Part shown: positions 42,299 through 50,110 of the stretch, piece by piece | Layout of the letters: every line of letters starts with the position of its first letter | Position numbering within the stretch: position 1 is the first letter of the stretch | From: Paracoccus salipaludis | Lineage (GTDB): Bacteria > Pseudomonadota > Alphaproteobacteria > Rhodobacterales > Rhodobacteraceae | DNA length: 64,000 nt | NCBI RefSeq assembly: GCF_002287065.1 | Contig: NZ_NSJZ01000007.1 | Span: 97,545 to 161,544, forward strand | Direction: 5' to 3' | Position numbers and translations under genes: made by a program | The notes under the pieces: generated by a model | The model's database searches: none | What the model saw: the letters and a program-made list of their open reading frames with translations, nothing else | Told to the model about the DNA's origin: nothing

Positions 42299-43075
42299 AT
42301 GGCCTATCAGACCCTGATCGTCGAAATCGCCGACCATGTCGCGCTGATTCGCCTCAACCGCCCCGAGGCGCTGAACGCGCTCAGCGGCCAGCTGGTGTCC
42401 GAGCTTGCCGCCGCCATGAAGGCCGCAGATGCCGACGAGGCCGTGCGCTGCATCGTCCTGACGGGCAGCGAGAAGGCCTTCGCCGCAGGCGCCGACATCA
42501 AGGAGATGGCGTCGAAATCCTATGTGGACGTGCTGACGGACGACCTGTTCGGCCCCGAGATCGAAGCGATCCAGCGCATCCGCAAGCCGGTCATCGCGGC
42601 CGTCGCGGGCTATGCGCTGGGCGGGGGCTGCGAGCTTGCGATGATGTGCGACTTCATCATCTGCGCCGAGAACGCCAAGTTCGGCCAGCCCGAGATCAAC
42701 CTCGGCGTCATCGCGGGGATCGGCGGGACGCAGCGGCTGACCCGCTTCGTCGGCAAGTCGAAGGCGATGGACATGAACCTGACCGGCCGCTTCATGGACG
42801 CGGCCGAGGCCGAGCGCTCGGGCCTCGTCAGCCGCGTGGTGCCGGTGGACCGGCTGCTGGACGAGGCGATGGGAGCGGCCAAGAAGATCGCCTCGAAGTC
42901 GGCCATCGCCGCGATGGTGGCCAAGGAGGCCGTGAACCGCAGCTACGAGACGACGCTGCGCGAGGGGCTTCTGTACGAACGCCGCGCCTTCCACGCGCTG
43001 TTCGCCACCGAGGACCAGAAGGAAGGCATGAGCGCCTTTGCCGAGAAGCGCGAGGCGCAGTTCCGCGACCGCTGA
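42299..43075 (+). CDS. Enoyl-CoA hydratase
   Basis: The 258-residue crotonase-fold enzyme hydrates 2-enoyl-CoA in fatty acid beta-oxidation or related routes. The conserved residues are visible: [28 protein letters not shown] (oxyanion hole), [39 protein letters not shown] with the two catalytic Glu residues, and the C-terminal [20 protein letters not shown]. Start ATG 42299 has CCGGGGAGCACGCTTAC before it and begins the conserved part; the frame also opens at ATG 42263, with 12 extra residues unlike the family. Genes of this type lie between mutM and rpsT throughout Rhodobacterales; it may be short-chain specific. No signal sequence. Confidence 0.93.
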   Translation: MAYQTLIVEIADHVALIRLNRPEALNALSGQLVSELAAAMKAADADEAVRCIVLTGSEKAFAAGADIKEMASKSYVDVLTDDLFGPEIEAIQRIRKPVIAAVAGYALGGGCELAMMCDFIICAENAKFGQPEINLGVIAGIGGTQRLTRFVGKSKAMDMNLTGRFMDAAEAERSGLVSRVVPVDRLLDEAMGAAKKIASKSAIAAMVAKEAVNRSYETTLREGLLYERRAFHALFATEDQKEGMSAFAEKREAQFRDR

Positions 43076-43092
43076 TTCGGGGCTTTCATTTC

Positions 43093-43119
43093 GCGCCCGC
43101 AGCGTTTATAGGCGGGCGC
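43093..43119 (+). terminator. Hairpin after the enoyl-CoA hydratase gene
   Basis: A perfect 8-bp stem GCGCCCGC / GCGGGCGC with an 11-base loop begins 17 bases after the ech stop. TTTC and GAAA flank it loosely. It probably ends the mutM-ech transcript before rpsT, though there is no T run. Confidence 0.6.
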
Positions 43120-43156
43120 TGAAATGCGCGTGGGCCCGCTTAGGCATGAATCAGGA

Positions 43157-43178
43157 CCGCTCTCGGAAACGAGGGCGG
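43157..43178 (+). promoter_or_regulatory. GNRA-capped stem-loop in rpsT leader
   Basis: CCGCTCTCG-GAAA-CGAGGGCGG folds into a 9-bp stem (one T-G wobble) with a GAAA tetraloop, about 58 bases before the rpsT start codon. Ribosomal protein genes are often controlled by their own product binding to leader structure; this is a candidate by inference. Confidence 0.5.
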
Positions 43179-43235
43179 CTGTCCGGGTCTTTTGCGCACT
43201 CACCTGAACGCAACTGACCGAGAAAGACGACCCAC

Positions 43236-43505
43236 ATGGCCAACACGCCCCAGTCCCAGAAGCGCGCCCGCCAGACCGAGCGCCGCACCGCCGTCAACAA
43301 GGCCCGCCGCTCGCGCATCCGCACCTTCCTGCGCAAGGTCGAGGAAGCGATCGCCGGTGGCGACGCCCAGGTGGCGGCCCAGGCGCTGCAGGCGGCCCAG
43401 CCCGAACTGATGCGCGGCGTCACCAAGGGCGTGGTCCACAAGAACACCGCGTCGCGCAAGATCTCGCGTCTGGCGGCGCGCGTGAAGGCGCTGTCGAAGG
43501 CCTGA
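43236..43505 (+). CDS. rpsT: 30S ribosomal protein S20
   Basis: The 89-residue basic protein binds 16S rRNA early in small-subunit assembly. It starts [20 protein letters not shown] and is a three-helix bundle with many Lys/Arg, ending [20 protein letters not shown]. The length and sequence fit S20 precisely. GAGAAAGACGACCCAC precedes the ATG. A structured leader with a GNRA stem-loop and a typical terminator after the gene suggest it is a single-gene transcript. Its place before dnaA is the standard arrangement of Rhodobacterales and other alphaproteobacteria. Confidence 0.98.
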   Translation: MANTPQSQKRARQTERRTAVNKARRSRIRTFLRKVEEAIAGGDAQVAAQALQAAQPELMRGVTKGVVHKNTASRKISRLAARVKALSKA

Positions 43506-43530
43506 TCGGGCATATCCTGCCTGCCTTTGC

Positions 43531-43560
43531 AAGGGCGCTCCGGGCTTCCGGGGCGCCCTT
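43531..43560 (+). terminator. Terminator after rpsT
   Basis: An 8-bp stem AAGGGCGC / GCGCCCTT encloses an inner CCGG / CCGG stem; the downstream sequence CCTCATTCT is only partly T-rich. It begins 26 bases after the rpsT stop and should end its transcript. Confidence 0.75.
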
Positions 43561-44014
43561 CCTCATTCTGCGCCGCAGCGTCATTATTTCGGATAAGTCA
43601 TTGATTTCATTTGTTTCATAAAAGCGGTGCAAGACTGCCACAGATTCGACGGGCAAAGGGGCTGTCAAGGCGATAGTTCGGTTGCGGGCCTCCGGGCCTT
43701 GCCGCTAGCTTGATCCAAGCGATTCACGTCGCAACAGGGGATGAACGCCCGGACCTCCAGCTGCCAGCACGGGTCCGGGCAGGCGCCAGCCGATGCCGCG
43801 GCCCGCTGCCACGGGCCAGTCCGGCGCGCCTTTGGTCCGCTTCCGGCTGCCACCGGGACGGGCCGACCCGGAACAGACAGAAGGGGCCACCGGCCCGGCG
43901 CGCCAAGGGCTTGCCTGTGGCGTCCCTGTCCTGTTCGTCCCCGCGTTGCGGCGTGATCGCAGTGTCCTGCCGGCGTTCCCGGCGGGGGTTCGGGGACGAA
44001 AAGGAACGATTCGG
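43561..44014 (+). promoter_or_regulatory. dnaA upstream region with AT-rich patch
   Basis: No gene is seen in this 454-base stretch; frames running into dnaA are long but poor. From about 43580 to 43630 the DNA is unusually AT-rich (TCATTATTTCGGATAAGTCA and onwards), a likely promoter or unwinding region. I found no perfect DnaA box (TTATCCACA). Three GANTC sites (GATTC near 43646, 43719 and 44009) are candidate CcrM methylation sites, as known for dnaA control in Caulobacter, but that number is not far above chance. Confidence 0.5.
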
Positions 44015-45439
44015 ATGGATGATCTTTGGACGGGCGCACGATCCGAACTCGAAGCTCGGGTCGGGACCCACAACTACGTCACCTGGCTGGCGCCGTTGAG
44101 CCTGCGCGCCATCGACGGGGGGGCGGCCGACATCGCCTGCCCGACGCGCTTCCTGTCGGACTGGGTGTCGCGCCATTATGCGCGCCCGATCCTTGACGCG
44201 CTGGTCCACCAGGGCGCCGAGGTCGAGCGGCTCAGCTTCACCGTCGCCGCACCCGCCCCCGCCGCGGACAACCGCCCGGCCGAGCTGCGTCCGGTGGATT
44301 CGATCCCGCGCGCGGTGGCCAGCCCGATGCCCGCCGCCGCTCCGGCGGCTGCGGCTGCGCCCGCACCCGCTGCGGTCCGCGCGCCCCTGCGGGACGAGGA
44401 GATGACGGCGCCGCTGGACGCGCGCTTCACCTTCGACAACTTCGTGGTCGGCAAGCCCAACGAACTGGCCCATGCCGCCGCTCGCCGCGTGGCCGAGGGC
44501 GGGCAGGTCACCTTCAACCCGCTGTTCCTTTACGGGGGCGTGGGCCTCGGCAAGACGCACCTGATGCACGCCATCGCCTATGAGCGGCAGACCCGCGACC
44601 CGCAGGCGCGCATCCTGTACCTGTCGGCCGAGCAGTTCATGTACCGCTTCGTCCAGGCGCTGCGCGAACGCACCGTCATGGACTTCAAGGAACTGTTCCG
44701 CACCGTGGACCTGCTGATGGTGGACGACGTCCAGTTCATCGCCGGCAAGGATTCCACGCAGGAGGAGTTCTTCCACACGTTCAACGCGCTGGTCGATCAG
44801 GGCAAGCAGATCGTCATCTCGGCCGACCGCGCGCCGGGCGAGATCAAGGACATGGAAGAGCGGATCAAGTCCCGCCTGTCCTGCGGGTTGATCGTGGACC
44901 TGCACCCCACGGACTATGAACTGCGCCTGTCGATCCTGCAGTCCAAGACGGAACAGTTCCGCCAGACCTATCCGGGCCTGCGGCTGGGGCAGGGGGTGCT
45001 GGAATTCCTTGCCCACCGCATCACCTCGAACGTGCGCGTGCTGGAAGGCGCGCTGCAGCGGCTGTTCGCCTTCGCCAGCCTCATGGGGCGCGAGATCGAC
45101 CTGGACATGACCCAGGAATGCCTGACCGACATCCTGCGCGCGTCCGACCGCAAGGTCACGGTCGAGGAGATCCAGCGCAAGGTGGCCGAGCATTACAACA
45201 TCCGCCTGTCGGACCTGGTCGGCCCCAAGCGGGTCCGCACGCTGGCCCGGCCCCGCCAGATCGCCATGTACCTGGCCAAGCAGATGACCAGCCGCAGCCT
45301 GCCGGAAATCGGCCGCCGCTTCGGCGGGCGCGACCACACCACGATCATGCACGGGATCCGCAAGATCGAGGAGCTTCGGACCGAGGACCGCAGCCTTGCC
45401 GAGGACATCGACCTGCTGCGCCGCTCGCTGGAAGCCTGA
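44015..45439 (+). CDS. dnaA: Chromosomal replication initiator DnaA
   Basis: The 474-residue protein starts replication at oriC. Domain I is present at residues 1-75 (MDDLWTGARSELEARVGTHN, with TWLAPL). An Ala/Pro-rich linker spans about residues 78-125. The AAA+ domain begins at RFTFDNFVVGKPN; Walker A is GGVGLGKT at residues 174-181 and Walker B is DLLMVDDVQFIAG. The C-terminal DNA-binding helix-turn-helix includes GRRFGGRDHTTIMHGIRKIE near residue 430. ATG 44015 is supported by domain I beginning there and by AAAAGGAACGATTCGG before it; the same frame is open upstream to 43793 with a poor sequence. Next is dnaN, after a TTCG hairpin. Confidence 0.97.
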   Translation: MDDLWTGARSELEARVGTHNYVTWLAPLSLRAIDGGAADIACPTRFLSDWVSRHYARPILDALVHQGAEVERLSFTVAAPAPAADNRPAELRPVDSIPRAVASPMPAAAPAAAAAPAPAAVRAPLRDEEMTAPLDARFTFDNFVVGKPNELAHAAARRVAEGGQVTFNPLFLYGGVGLGKTHLMHAIAYERQTRDPQARILYLSAEQFMYRFVQALRERTVMDFKELFRTVDLLMVDDVQFIAGKDSTQEEFFHTFNALVDQGKQIVISADRAPGEIKDMEERIKSRLSCGLIVDLHPTDYELRLSILQSKTEQFRQTYPGLRLGQGVLEFLAHRITSNVRVLEGALQRLFAFASLMGREIDLDMTQECLTDILRASDRKVTVEEIQRKVAEHYNIRLSDLVGPKRVRTLARPRQIAMYLAKQMTSRSLPEIGRRFGGRDHTTIMHGIRKIEELRTEDRSLAEDIDLLRRSLEA

Positions 45440-45487
45440 GCCTTCACGGGCGCTTGACCGCCGACCAACATTGACGAAACTGAGCGC

Positions 45488-45508
45488 GCCGCCCTTCGGG
45501 GCGGCTTT
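45488..45508 (+). terminator. UUCG-loop hairpin between dnaA and dnaN
   Basis: GCCGCCC-TTCG-GGGCGGC followed by TTT is a very stable 7-bp tetraloop hairpin, 49 bases after dnaA and 25 bases before the dnaN ATG. It could terminate or attenuate between the genes. Confidence 0.7.
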
Positions 45509-45532
45509 CGCGACCAAAGGGGCAAGGACGCC

Positions 45533-46651
45533 ATGAAATTCTCGATCGAAAAGGCGGTTCTGAACAAGGCCGTGTCGCAGGCCCAGTCGGTCGTGGAACG
45601 CCGCAACACCATCCCGATCCTGTCCAACGTGCTGATCGAGGCCACGCCCGAGGGGGTCAGCTTCCGCGCGACCGACCTGGATACCGAGGTCGTGGACCGC
45701 GCCCCCGCCACCGTGGAACGCCCCGGCGCCACCACCGTCAGCGCGGCCCTTTTGAACGACATCGCCCGCAAGCTGCCCGACGGGGCGCTGGTCAACATCG
45801 CCTTCGATGCGGCCTCGGGCCGGGTCAGCGTGCAGGCCGGGCGCGCGAACTTCAACCTCGCCACCCTGCCGCGCGAGGATTTTCCGGTCATGGCCTCGAC
45901 CGAATACACGGCGAACTTCACCGCCCCGGCGCCGGTGCTGCGGCGGCTGTTCGACAAGTCGCGCTTTGCGATTTCAACGGAAGAAACGCGCTACTACCTG
46001 AACGGCGTCTACATGCATGTCGCGGATGGCGAGGGCGGGCGCACCCTGCGCTGCGTGGCGACCGACGGGCACCGCCTGGCCCGCATCGACGCGCCCCTGC
46101 CCGAGGGGGCCGAGGCGATGCCGGGCGTGATCGTCCCCCGCAAGACCGTGGCGGAACTGAAGAAGCTGCTGGACGACGACGAGGCGGAAATCGCGGTGTC
46201 CGTTAGCGAGACCAAGGTGCGCTTCGCCAATCCGACCATCACCCTGACCTCGAAGGTCATTGACGGGACCTTCCCCGACTATACCCGCGTGATCCCGCGC
46301 GGGAACACCCGCCGGCTGGAGGTGGACGCGGCCGACTTCGCCCGCGCGGTGGACCGGGTTGCGACGGTCAGCAGCGAACGGTCCCGCGCGGTCAAGCTGG
46401 CGCTGGACGAGGACCGGCTGGTCCTGTCGGTGAACGCCCCCGACGCGGGCGCGGCGGACGAGGAACTGGCCGTGGCCTATGCCGACGAGCCGCTGGAGAT
46501 CGGCTTCAACGCGAAATACCTGCAGGAGATCGCGGCCCAGATCGACCGCGAGAATGCCGTCTTCCTGTTCAACGGCTCGGGCGATGCGGCGCTGATCCGC
46601 GAGGGCGGGGACGAATCCGCCGTTTATGTCGTCATGCCGATGCGCGTGTGA
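45533..46651 (+). CDS. dnaN: DNA polymerase III beta clamp
   Basis: The 372-residue sliding clamp keeps the replicative polymerase on DNA. Three similar domains are present. Landmarks are MKFSIEKAVLNKAVSQAQSV at the start, NTIPILSNVLIEA, AISTEETRYYLNGVYMH in domain II and the ending DAALIREGGDESAVYVVMPM RV, which is the family's C-terminal hydrophobic-pocket strand. The length is standard. The gene has AAAGGGGCAAGGACGCC before its ATG and follows dnaA; the hairpin between them may weaken read-through. Its stop overlaps the GTG start of recF by 4 bases, so dnaN and recF are translationally coupled. Confidence 0.98.
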   Translation: MKFSIEKAVLNKAVSQAQSVVERRNTIPILSNVLIEATPEGVSFRATDLDTEVVDRAPATVERPGATTVSAALLNDIARKLPDGALVNIAFDAASGRVSVQAGRANFNLATLPREDFPVMASTEYTANFTAPAPVLRRLFDKSRFAISTEETRYYLNGVYMHVADGEGGRTLRCVATDGHRLARIDAPLPEGAEAMPGVIVPRKTVAELKKLLDDDEAEIAVSVSETKVRFANPTITLTSKVIDGTFPDYTRVIPRGNTRRLEVDAADFARAVDRVATVSSERSRAVKLALDEDRLVLSVNAPDAGAADEELAVAYADEPLEIGFNAKYLQEIAAQIDRENAVFLFNGSGDAALIREGGDESAVYVVMPMRV

Positions 46652-47727
46652 CGCTTTCCCGGCTGGCCCTGGCGCAGTTCCGGTCCTGGCCGCGGCTGGC
46701 GCTGGAACTGGACGCGCGGCCGGTCGCCATCTTCGGTCCGAACGGCGCGGGCAAGACCAACATCCTGGAAGCCCTGTCGATGCTGTCGCCGGGCCGCGGG
46801 ATGCGCAGCGCCGCGCCACAGGACCAGGCCCGGCGCGGCCCCGAGGCGGGCTGGCGCATCCGGGCGACCATCGACGACCGCCAGGTGGAAACGGGCGCGG
46901 CCCCCGGCGAGGGGCGGCAGGTCACCATCGACGACAAGCCCGCGCCGCAGGTGGCCCTGGGCGCGCTGCTGCGCCTGATCTGGCTGACGCCCGCGATGGA
47001 CCGGCTGTGGACCGACGCGCCCGAGGTGCGCAGGCGCTTCCTCGACCGCCTGACGCTCAGCTTCGCGCCGGGGCACGCAGAGGACGCGCTCGCCTATGAA
47101 AAGGCCATGCGCGACCGCAACCGCCTGCTGCGGGACGAGGTGCGCGACGACCGCTGGTACCGCGCGCTGGAATCGCGGATGGCCGAAGCCGGCGCCGCGA
47201 TCACCCGCAACCGGCAAGAGGCCCTGGCCCGGATCATGCAGGCGCAGGCGGAGGCGGAAACCAGCTTCCCCTCGGCCCGGCTGGTGCTGCTGGCGGGGGA
47301 CGGCGAGGCCGACGACGCCGACCCGGACAGCATCGCCGCGCGCTTGGCCGCCATGCGCCAGCGTGACATGGCCGCGGGCCGGACGCTGACCGGTTCGCAC
47401 CGCGCCGATCTCGGGGCAAGCTGGGGCCCGCAGGACATGCCCGCCGCGCTGAGTTCCACCGGAGAGCAGAAGGCGCTGCTGCTGTCGCTGATCCTCGCCA
47501 ACGCCCGCGCGCTGGCCCCCGAACGCCCCGTGGTCCTGCTGGACGAGGTCGCGGCCCACCTGGACGAAAGCCGCCGCGCCGCGCTGTATGACGAGATCAC
47601 CGCCTTGCCCGCGCAGGCCTTCCTGACCGGCACGGGTCGCGAGCTGTTCGCCGCGCTGGACGGCCGCGCCCGCTTCCTCCACGTTGAACGCGAGGACGAC
47701 GCCTCGACCCTGACGGACGAGGGCTGA
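46648..47727 (+). CDS. recF: DNA replication/repair protein RecF
   Basis: The 359-residue SMC-like ATPase loads RecA with RecO and RecR at gapped DNA. Walker A is GPNGAGKTNILEAL at residues 30-43. The signature region is near residue 270 (LSSTGEQKALLLSLILANAR), and the Walker B is PVVLLDEVAAHLDESRRAAL. The beginning (MTLSRLALAQFRSWPRLALE) uses GTG 46648, overlapping the dnaN stop as GTGA. The length is normal. The usual third partner gyrB does not follow; a VOC protein and adenine deaminase lie in its place, and recO is 2.4 kb downstream. A GC-rich hairpin at 47756-47771 comes after the stop. Confidence 0.95.
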   Translation: MTLSRLALAQFRSWPRLALELDARPVAIFGPNGAGKTNILEALSMLSPGRGMRSAAPQDQARRGPEAGWRIRATIDDRQVETGAAPGEGRQVTIDDKPAPQVALGALLRLIWLTPAMDRLWTDAPEVRRRFLDRLTLSFAPGHAEDALAYEKAMRDRNRLLRDEVRDDRWYRALESRMAEAGAAITRNRQEALARIMQAQAEAETSFPSARLVLLAGDGEADDADPDSIAARLAAMRQRDMAAGRTLTGSHRADLGASWGPQDMPAALSSTGEQKALLLSLILANARALAPERPVVLLDEVAAHLDESRRAALYDEITALPAQAFLTGTGRELFAALDGRARFLHVEREDDASTLTDEG

Positions 47728-47755
47728 GGCGCCGCTGCGGCCGCAACCGCGCCAG

Positions 47756-47771
47756 CCCCGCGGGCGCGGGG
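47756..47771 (+). terminator. Hairpin after recF
   Basis: A 6-bp stem CCCCGC / GCGGGG with GGGC loop starts 28 bases after recF. There is no T run. Possibly ends the dnaN-recF transcript. Confidence 0.4.
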
Positions 47772-47799
47772 CGGTGCCTTGGACCGAGGAGAGCTGCGC

Positions 47800-48243
47800 A
47801 TGACCCTGCCACGCAACCGCGTCAGCCTGATCACGCTGGGCGTGGCGGACCTTTCCCGCGCCCGCCGCTTCTACCGCGACTGGGGCTGGACTCCGTATCC
47901 GGACGCGCCCGAGGGGCTGGCGCTGTTCCAGATGCCCGGCCTCGCGCTGGCGCTGTTCGCGCTGGACGAACTGGCCGAGGACCAGCGCCGCCCCCTGGCC
48001 GAACTCGGGACCGGCGCCGTCACGCTGGCGCAGAACTGCCGCGACGTCGAGGAGGTCGAGGCGGTCTTCCAGTCCGCCGTTGAGGCCGGCGCCACCTGCC
48101 TCAAGCGCCCCGAGAAGGCCGCCTGGGGCGGCACCTCGGGCTATTTCGCCGACCCCGACGGTCATGTCTGGGAGATCGCGCACAACCCCTTCTGGCCCCT
48201 GGCCGAGGATGGCGCCCTCACGCTCCCCCGAGGTTCTTCCTGA
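47800..48243 (+). CDS. VOC (glyoxalase/bleomycin-resistance fold) protein
   Basis: The 147-residue protein has the vicinal-oxygen-chelate fold of glyoxalase and dioxygenase families. RVSLITLGVADLSRARRFYR at residues 6-25 is the first beta-alpha motif, and GYFADPDGHVWEIAHNPF near residues 116-133 is the second, with the metal-ligand Glu in the usual W-E-I-A position. The specific substrate cannot be told. The ATG at 47800 has GGACCGAGGAGAG upstream; an ATG seven codons earlier (47779) is less likely. It may be free-standing between recF and adenine deaminase. Its stop codon lies inside a copy of the dispersed intergenic repeat (48236-48254), so the end of the gene may have been reshaped by it. 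Confidence 0.85.
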   Translation: MTLPRNRVSLITLGVADLSRARRFYRDWGWTPYPDAPEGLALFQMPGLALALFALDELAEDQRRPLAELGTGAVTLAQNCRDVEEVEAVFQSAVEAGATCLKRPEKAAWGGTSGYFADPDGHVWEIAHNPFWPLAEDGALTLPRGSS

Positions 48244-48254
48244 CCCAAATACCC
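48236..48254 (-). repeat. Copy of dispersed repeat core
   Basis: CTTCCTGACCCAAATACCC is the reverse complement of the core seen at 3246-3267 (GGGTATTTGGGTCAGGAAG). It overlaps the VOC gene stop and lies just before the end of the adenine deaminase gene on the opposite strand. It is only the core, without a long hairpin. Confidence 0.7.
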
Positions 48255-48258
48255 ATTG

Positions 48259-50040
48259 CTACCGCGACGCCATCACCACGTCGCAGATCTCGAACCGGGT
48301 CACGTCCACCAGCCCCAGGTCCGAAATCCGCAACTCGGGGATCACCACCAGCGCCAGCAGGACATGCTGCATGATCGCGTTGTTCAGCGTGCAGCCGCAG
48401 TCGCGGATGGCGCGGTTCACGGCCTCGGCGGCCTCCGCCACCTCTGCCGCCGGACGGTCGGACATCAGCCCGGCGATGGGCAGGGCGACATGGGCGAGTT
48501 CCGCCCCATCGCGGAAGACGGTGATGCCGCCGCCAAGCTCGGCCAGCCGGCCCGAGGCGGCGGCCATGTTCTCGCCGCAGGTGCCGACGACGATCATGTG
48601 GTGGCTGTCATGCGCGACCGTCGAGGCGACGGCCATGCGTCCTTGGTAGCCGAAGCCCGAAACGAAGGCATTGACCACGCCGCCGGTCCCCTTGTGTCGT
48701 TCCACCAGCGCGATGCGCTCGACGCCCTCGGGGACCACCTCGCCGTCGCGGATCGGCAGGGTGGCCGTCAGCGCGCGGGTCGGGGCCTGGTTCTCGATGA
48801 CGCCGATGACGCGGACGTCCGCCTCGCGCCCTTCGGCGGGCACGCGGAAGTCGGCCGCCGTCAGCACCCGGCCGAGATGGACCGAGTTCCGCGCCGAATC
48901 CGGCCAGTCGATGCGCGGGCAATCGACCAGCAGCCGCCCGCCCTCGGCCACCAGCCGGCCCTGCGCGACGACCATCTCGACCGGCAGCGCCCTCAGGTCA
49001 GACGTCAGGATGACGTCCGCGCGCCGTCCGGGCGTGATCGAGCCCAGTTCCCGCTCGACCCCGAAATGCCGGGCGGTGTTGATCGTCGCCATCTGGATCG
49101 CCACCAGGGGATCGCAGCCGCAGTCCACCGCGTGGCGCACCACGCGGTCCATGTGCCCGTCATGCACAAGCGTCCCCGCATGGGAATCATCGGTGCAGAG
49201 CATGAAGCCCGCGGGGTCGAGCCCCCTCTGCGTGATGGCCGTGATCTGCGCCTGAACGTCGTGCCAGGCCGACCCCAGCCGCATCATCGCGCCCATGCCC
49301 TGCCGGACGCGGGCCACGGCCTGCGCTTCGGACACCGTCTCGTGGTCGTCGGCGGCGCCGCCCGCGACATAGGCCGAAAAGGCGCGGCCCAGGTCGGGGC
49401 TGGCGTAATGGCCGCCGACCGTCTTGCCGGCGGCGCGGGTCGCCGCGATCTCGGACAGCATCGCCGGGTCGCCCGCCGAGACGGCGGGAAAGTTCATCAT
49501 CTCGCCCAGACCAATGACGCCGTCCCAGCCCATGGCCTGCGCGACCTCCCCGGCCGTGATCGGGTGACCGGTGGTTTCCAGCCCCGGCGCCGAGGGCGCG
49601 CAGGAAGGCATCTGTGTCAGCATGGTGATCGGCTGGATCAGGCTTTCGTCGCGCATCAGCCGCACGCCCTCCAGCCCCATGACATTCGCGATCTCGTGCG
49701 GGTCATGCATGATCGTGGTGGTGCCGTGCGGGATTACCGCCGCGGCGAAGCCCGCAGGCGTCAGCATTCCCGATTCCACGTGCATGTGCGCGTCGATCAG
49801 GCCGGGGACCATATAGCGCCCCTCGGCCTCGATCACCTGCGTCTCGGGGCCGATGTTGGCCGAGGCGTCGTGCAGCACGCAGGCGACGCGGCCGTCCGCG
49901 ATGGCGATGTCCTGACCGGGCAGCACCTCGCGCGTGTGGACGTTGACCCATTGGCCGCCCCGGATCACCATGTCGGCGGGCGCGCGGCCTGCGGCGACCT
50001 CGACCAGACGCGCCTGGGCCTCGATCCACGGTTTCAGCAT
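48259..50040 (-). CDS. ade: Adenine deaminase
   Basis: The 593-residue enzyme converts adenine to hypoxanthine and ammonia in purine salvage. It belongs to the amidohydrolase superfamily; the metal-binding HxH is in LIDAHMHVESGML (His85 and His87). PHGTTTIMHDPHEIANVMG follows, and VAHDSHHMIVVGTCGENMA near residue 480 is characteristic of Ade rather than other amidohydrolases. The C-terminal beta domain includes GVIENQAPT. ATG 50040 has AAAGGGACC upstream and begins the conserved sequence; the frame continues upstream into the recO region with no family resemblance. It is divergent from recO with 70 bases between the starts. A second catalytic metal (Mn or Fe) is expected. Confidence 0.94.
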   Translation of the reverse strand: MLKPWIEAQARLVEVAAGRAPADMVIRGGQWVNVHTREVLPGQDIAIADGRVACVLHDASANIGPETQVIEAEGRYMVPGLIDAHMHVESGMLTPAGFAAAVIPHGTTTIMHDPHEIANVMGLEGVRLMRDESLIQPITMLTQMPSCAPSAPGLETTGHPITAGEVAQAMGWDGVIGLGEMMNFPAVSAGDPAMLSEIAATRAAGKTVGGHYASPDLGRAFSAYVAGGAADDHETVSEAQAVARVRQGMGAMMRLGSAWHDVQAQITAITQRGLDPAGFMLCTDDSHAGTLVHDGHMDRVVRHAVDCGCDPLVAIQMATINTARHFGVERELGSITPGRRADVILTSDLRALPVEMVVAQGRLVAEGGRLLVDCPRIDWPDSARNSVHLGRVLTAADFRVPAEGREADVRVIGVIENQAPTRALTATLPIRDGEVVPEGVERIALVERHKGTGGVVNAFVSGFGYQGRMAVASTVAHDSHHMIVVGTCGENMAAASGRLAELGGGITVFRDGAELAHVALPIAGLMSDRPAAEVAEAAEAVNRAIRDCGCTLNNAIMQHVLLALVVIPELRISDLGLVDVTRFEICDVVMASR

Positions 50041-50110
50041 CGACGGGTCCCTTTCCCTTGTTCGATAATGCGGCGCAACTTGCGCCAGCGGGCGCGGGAA
50101 AGGAAGTCGG

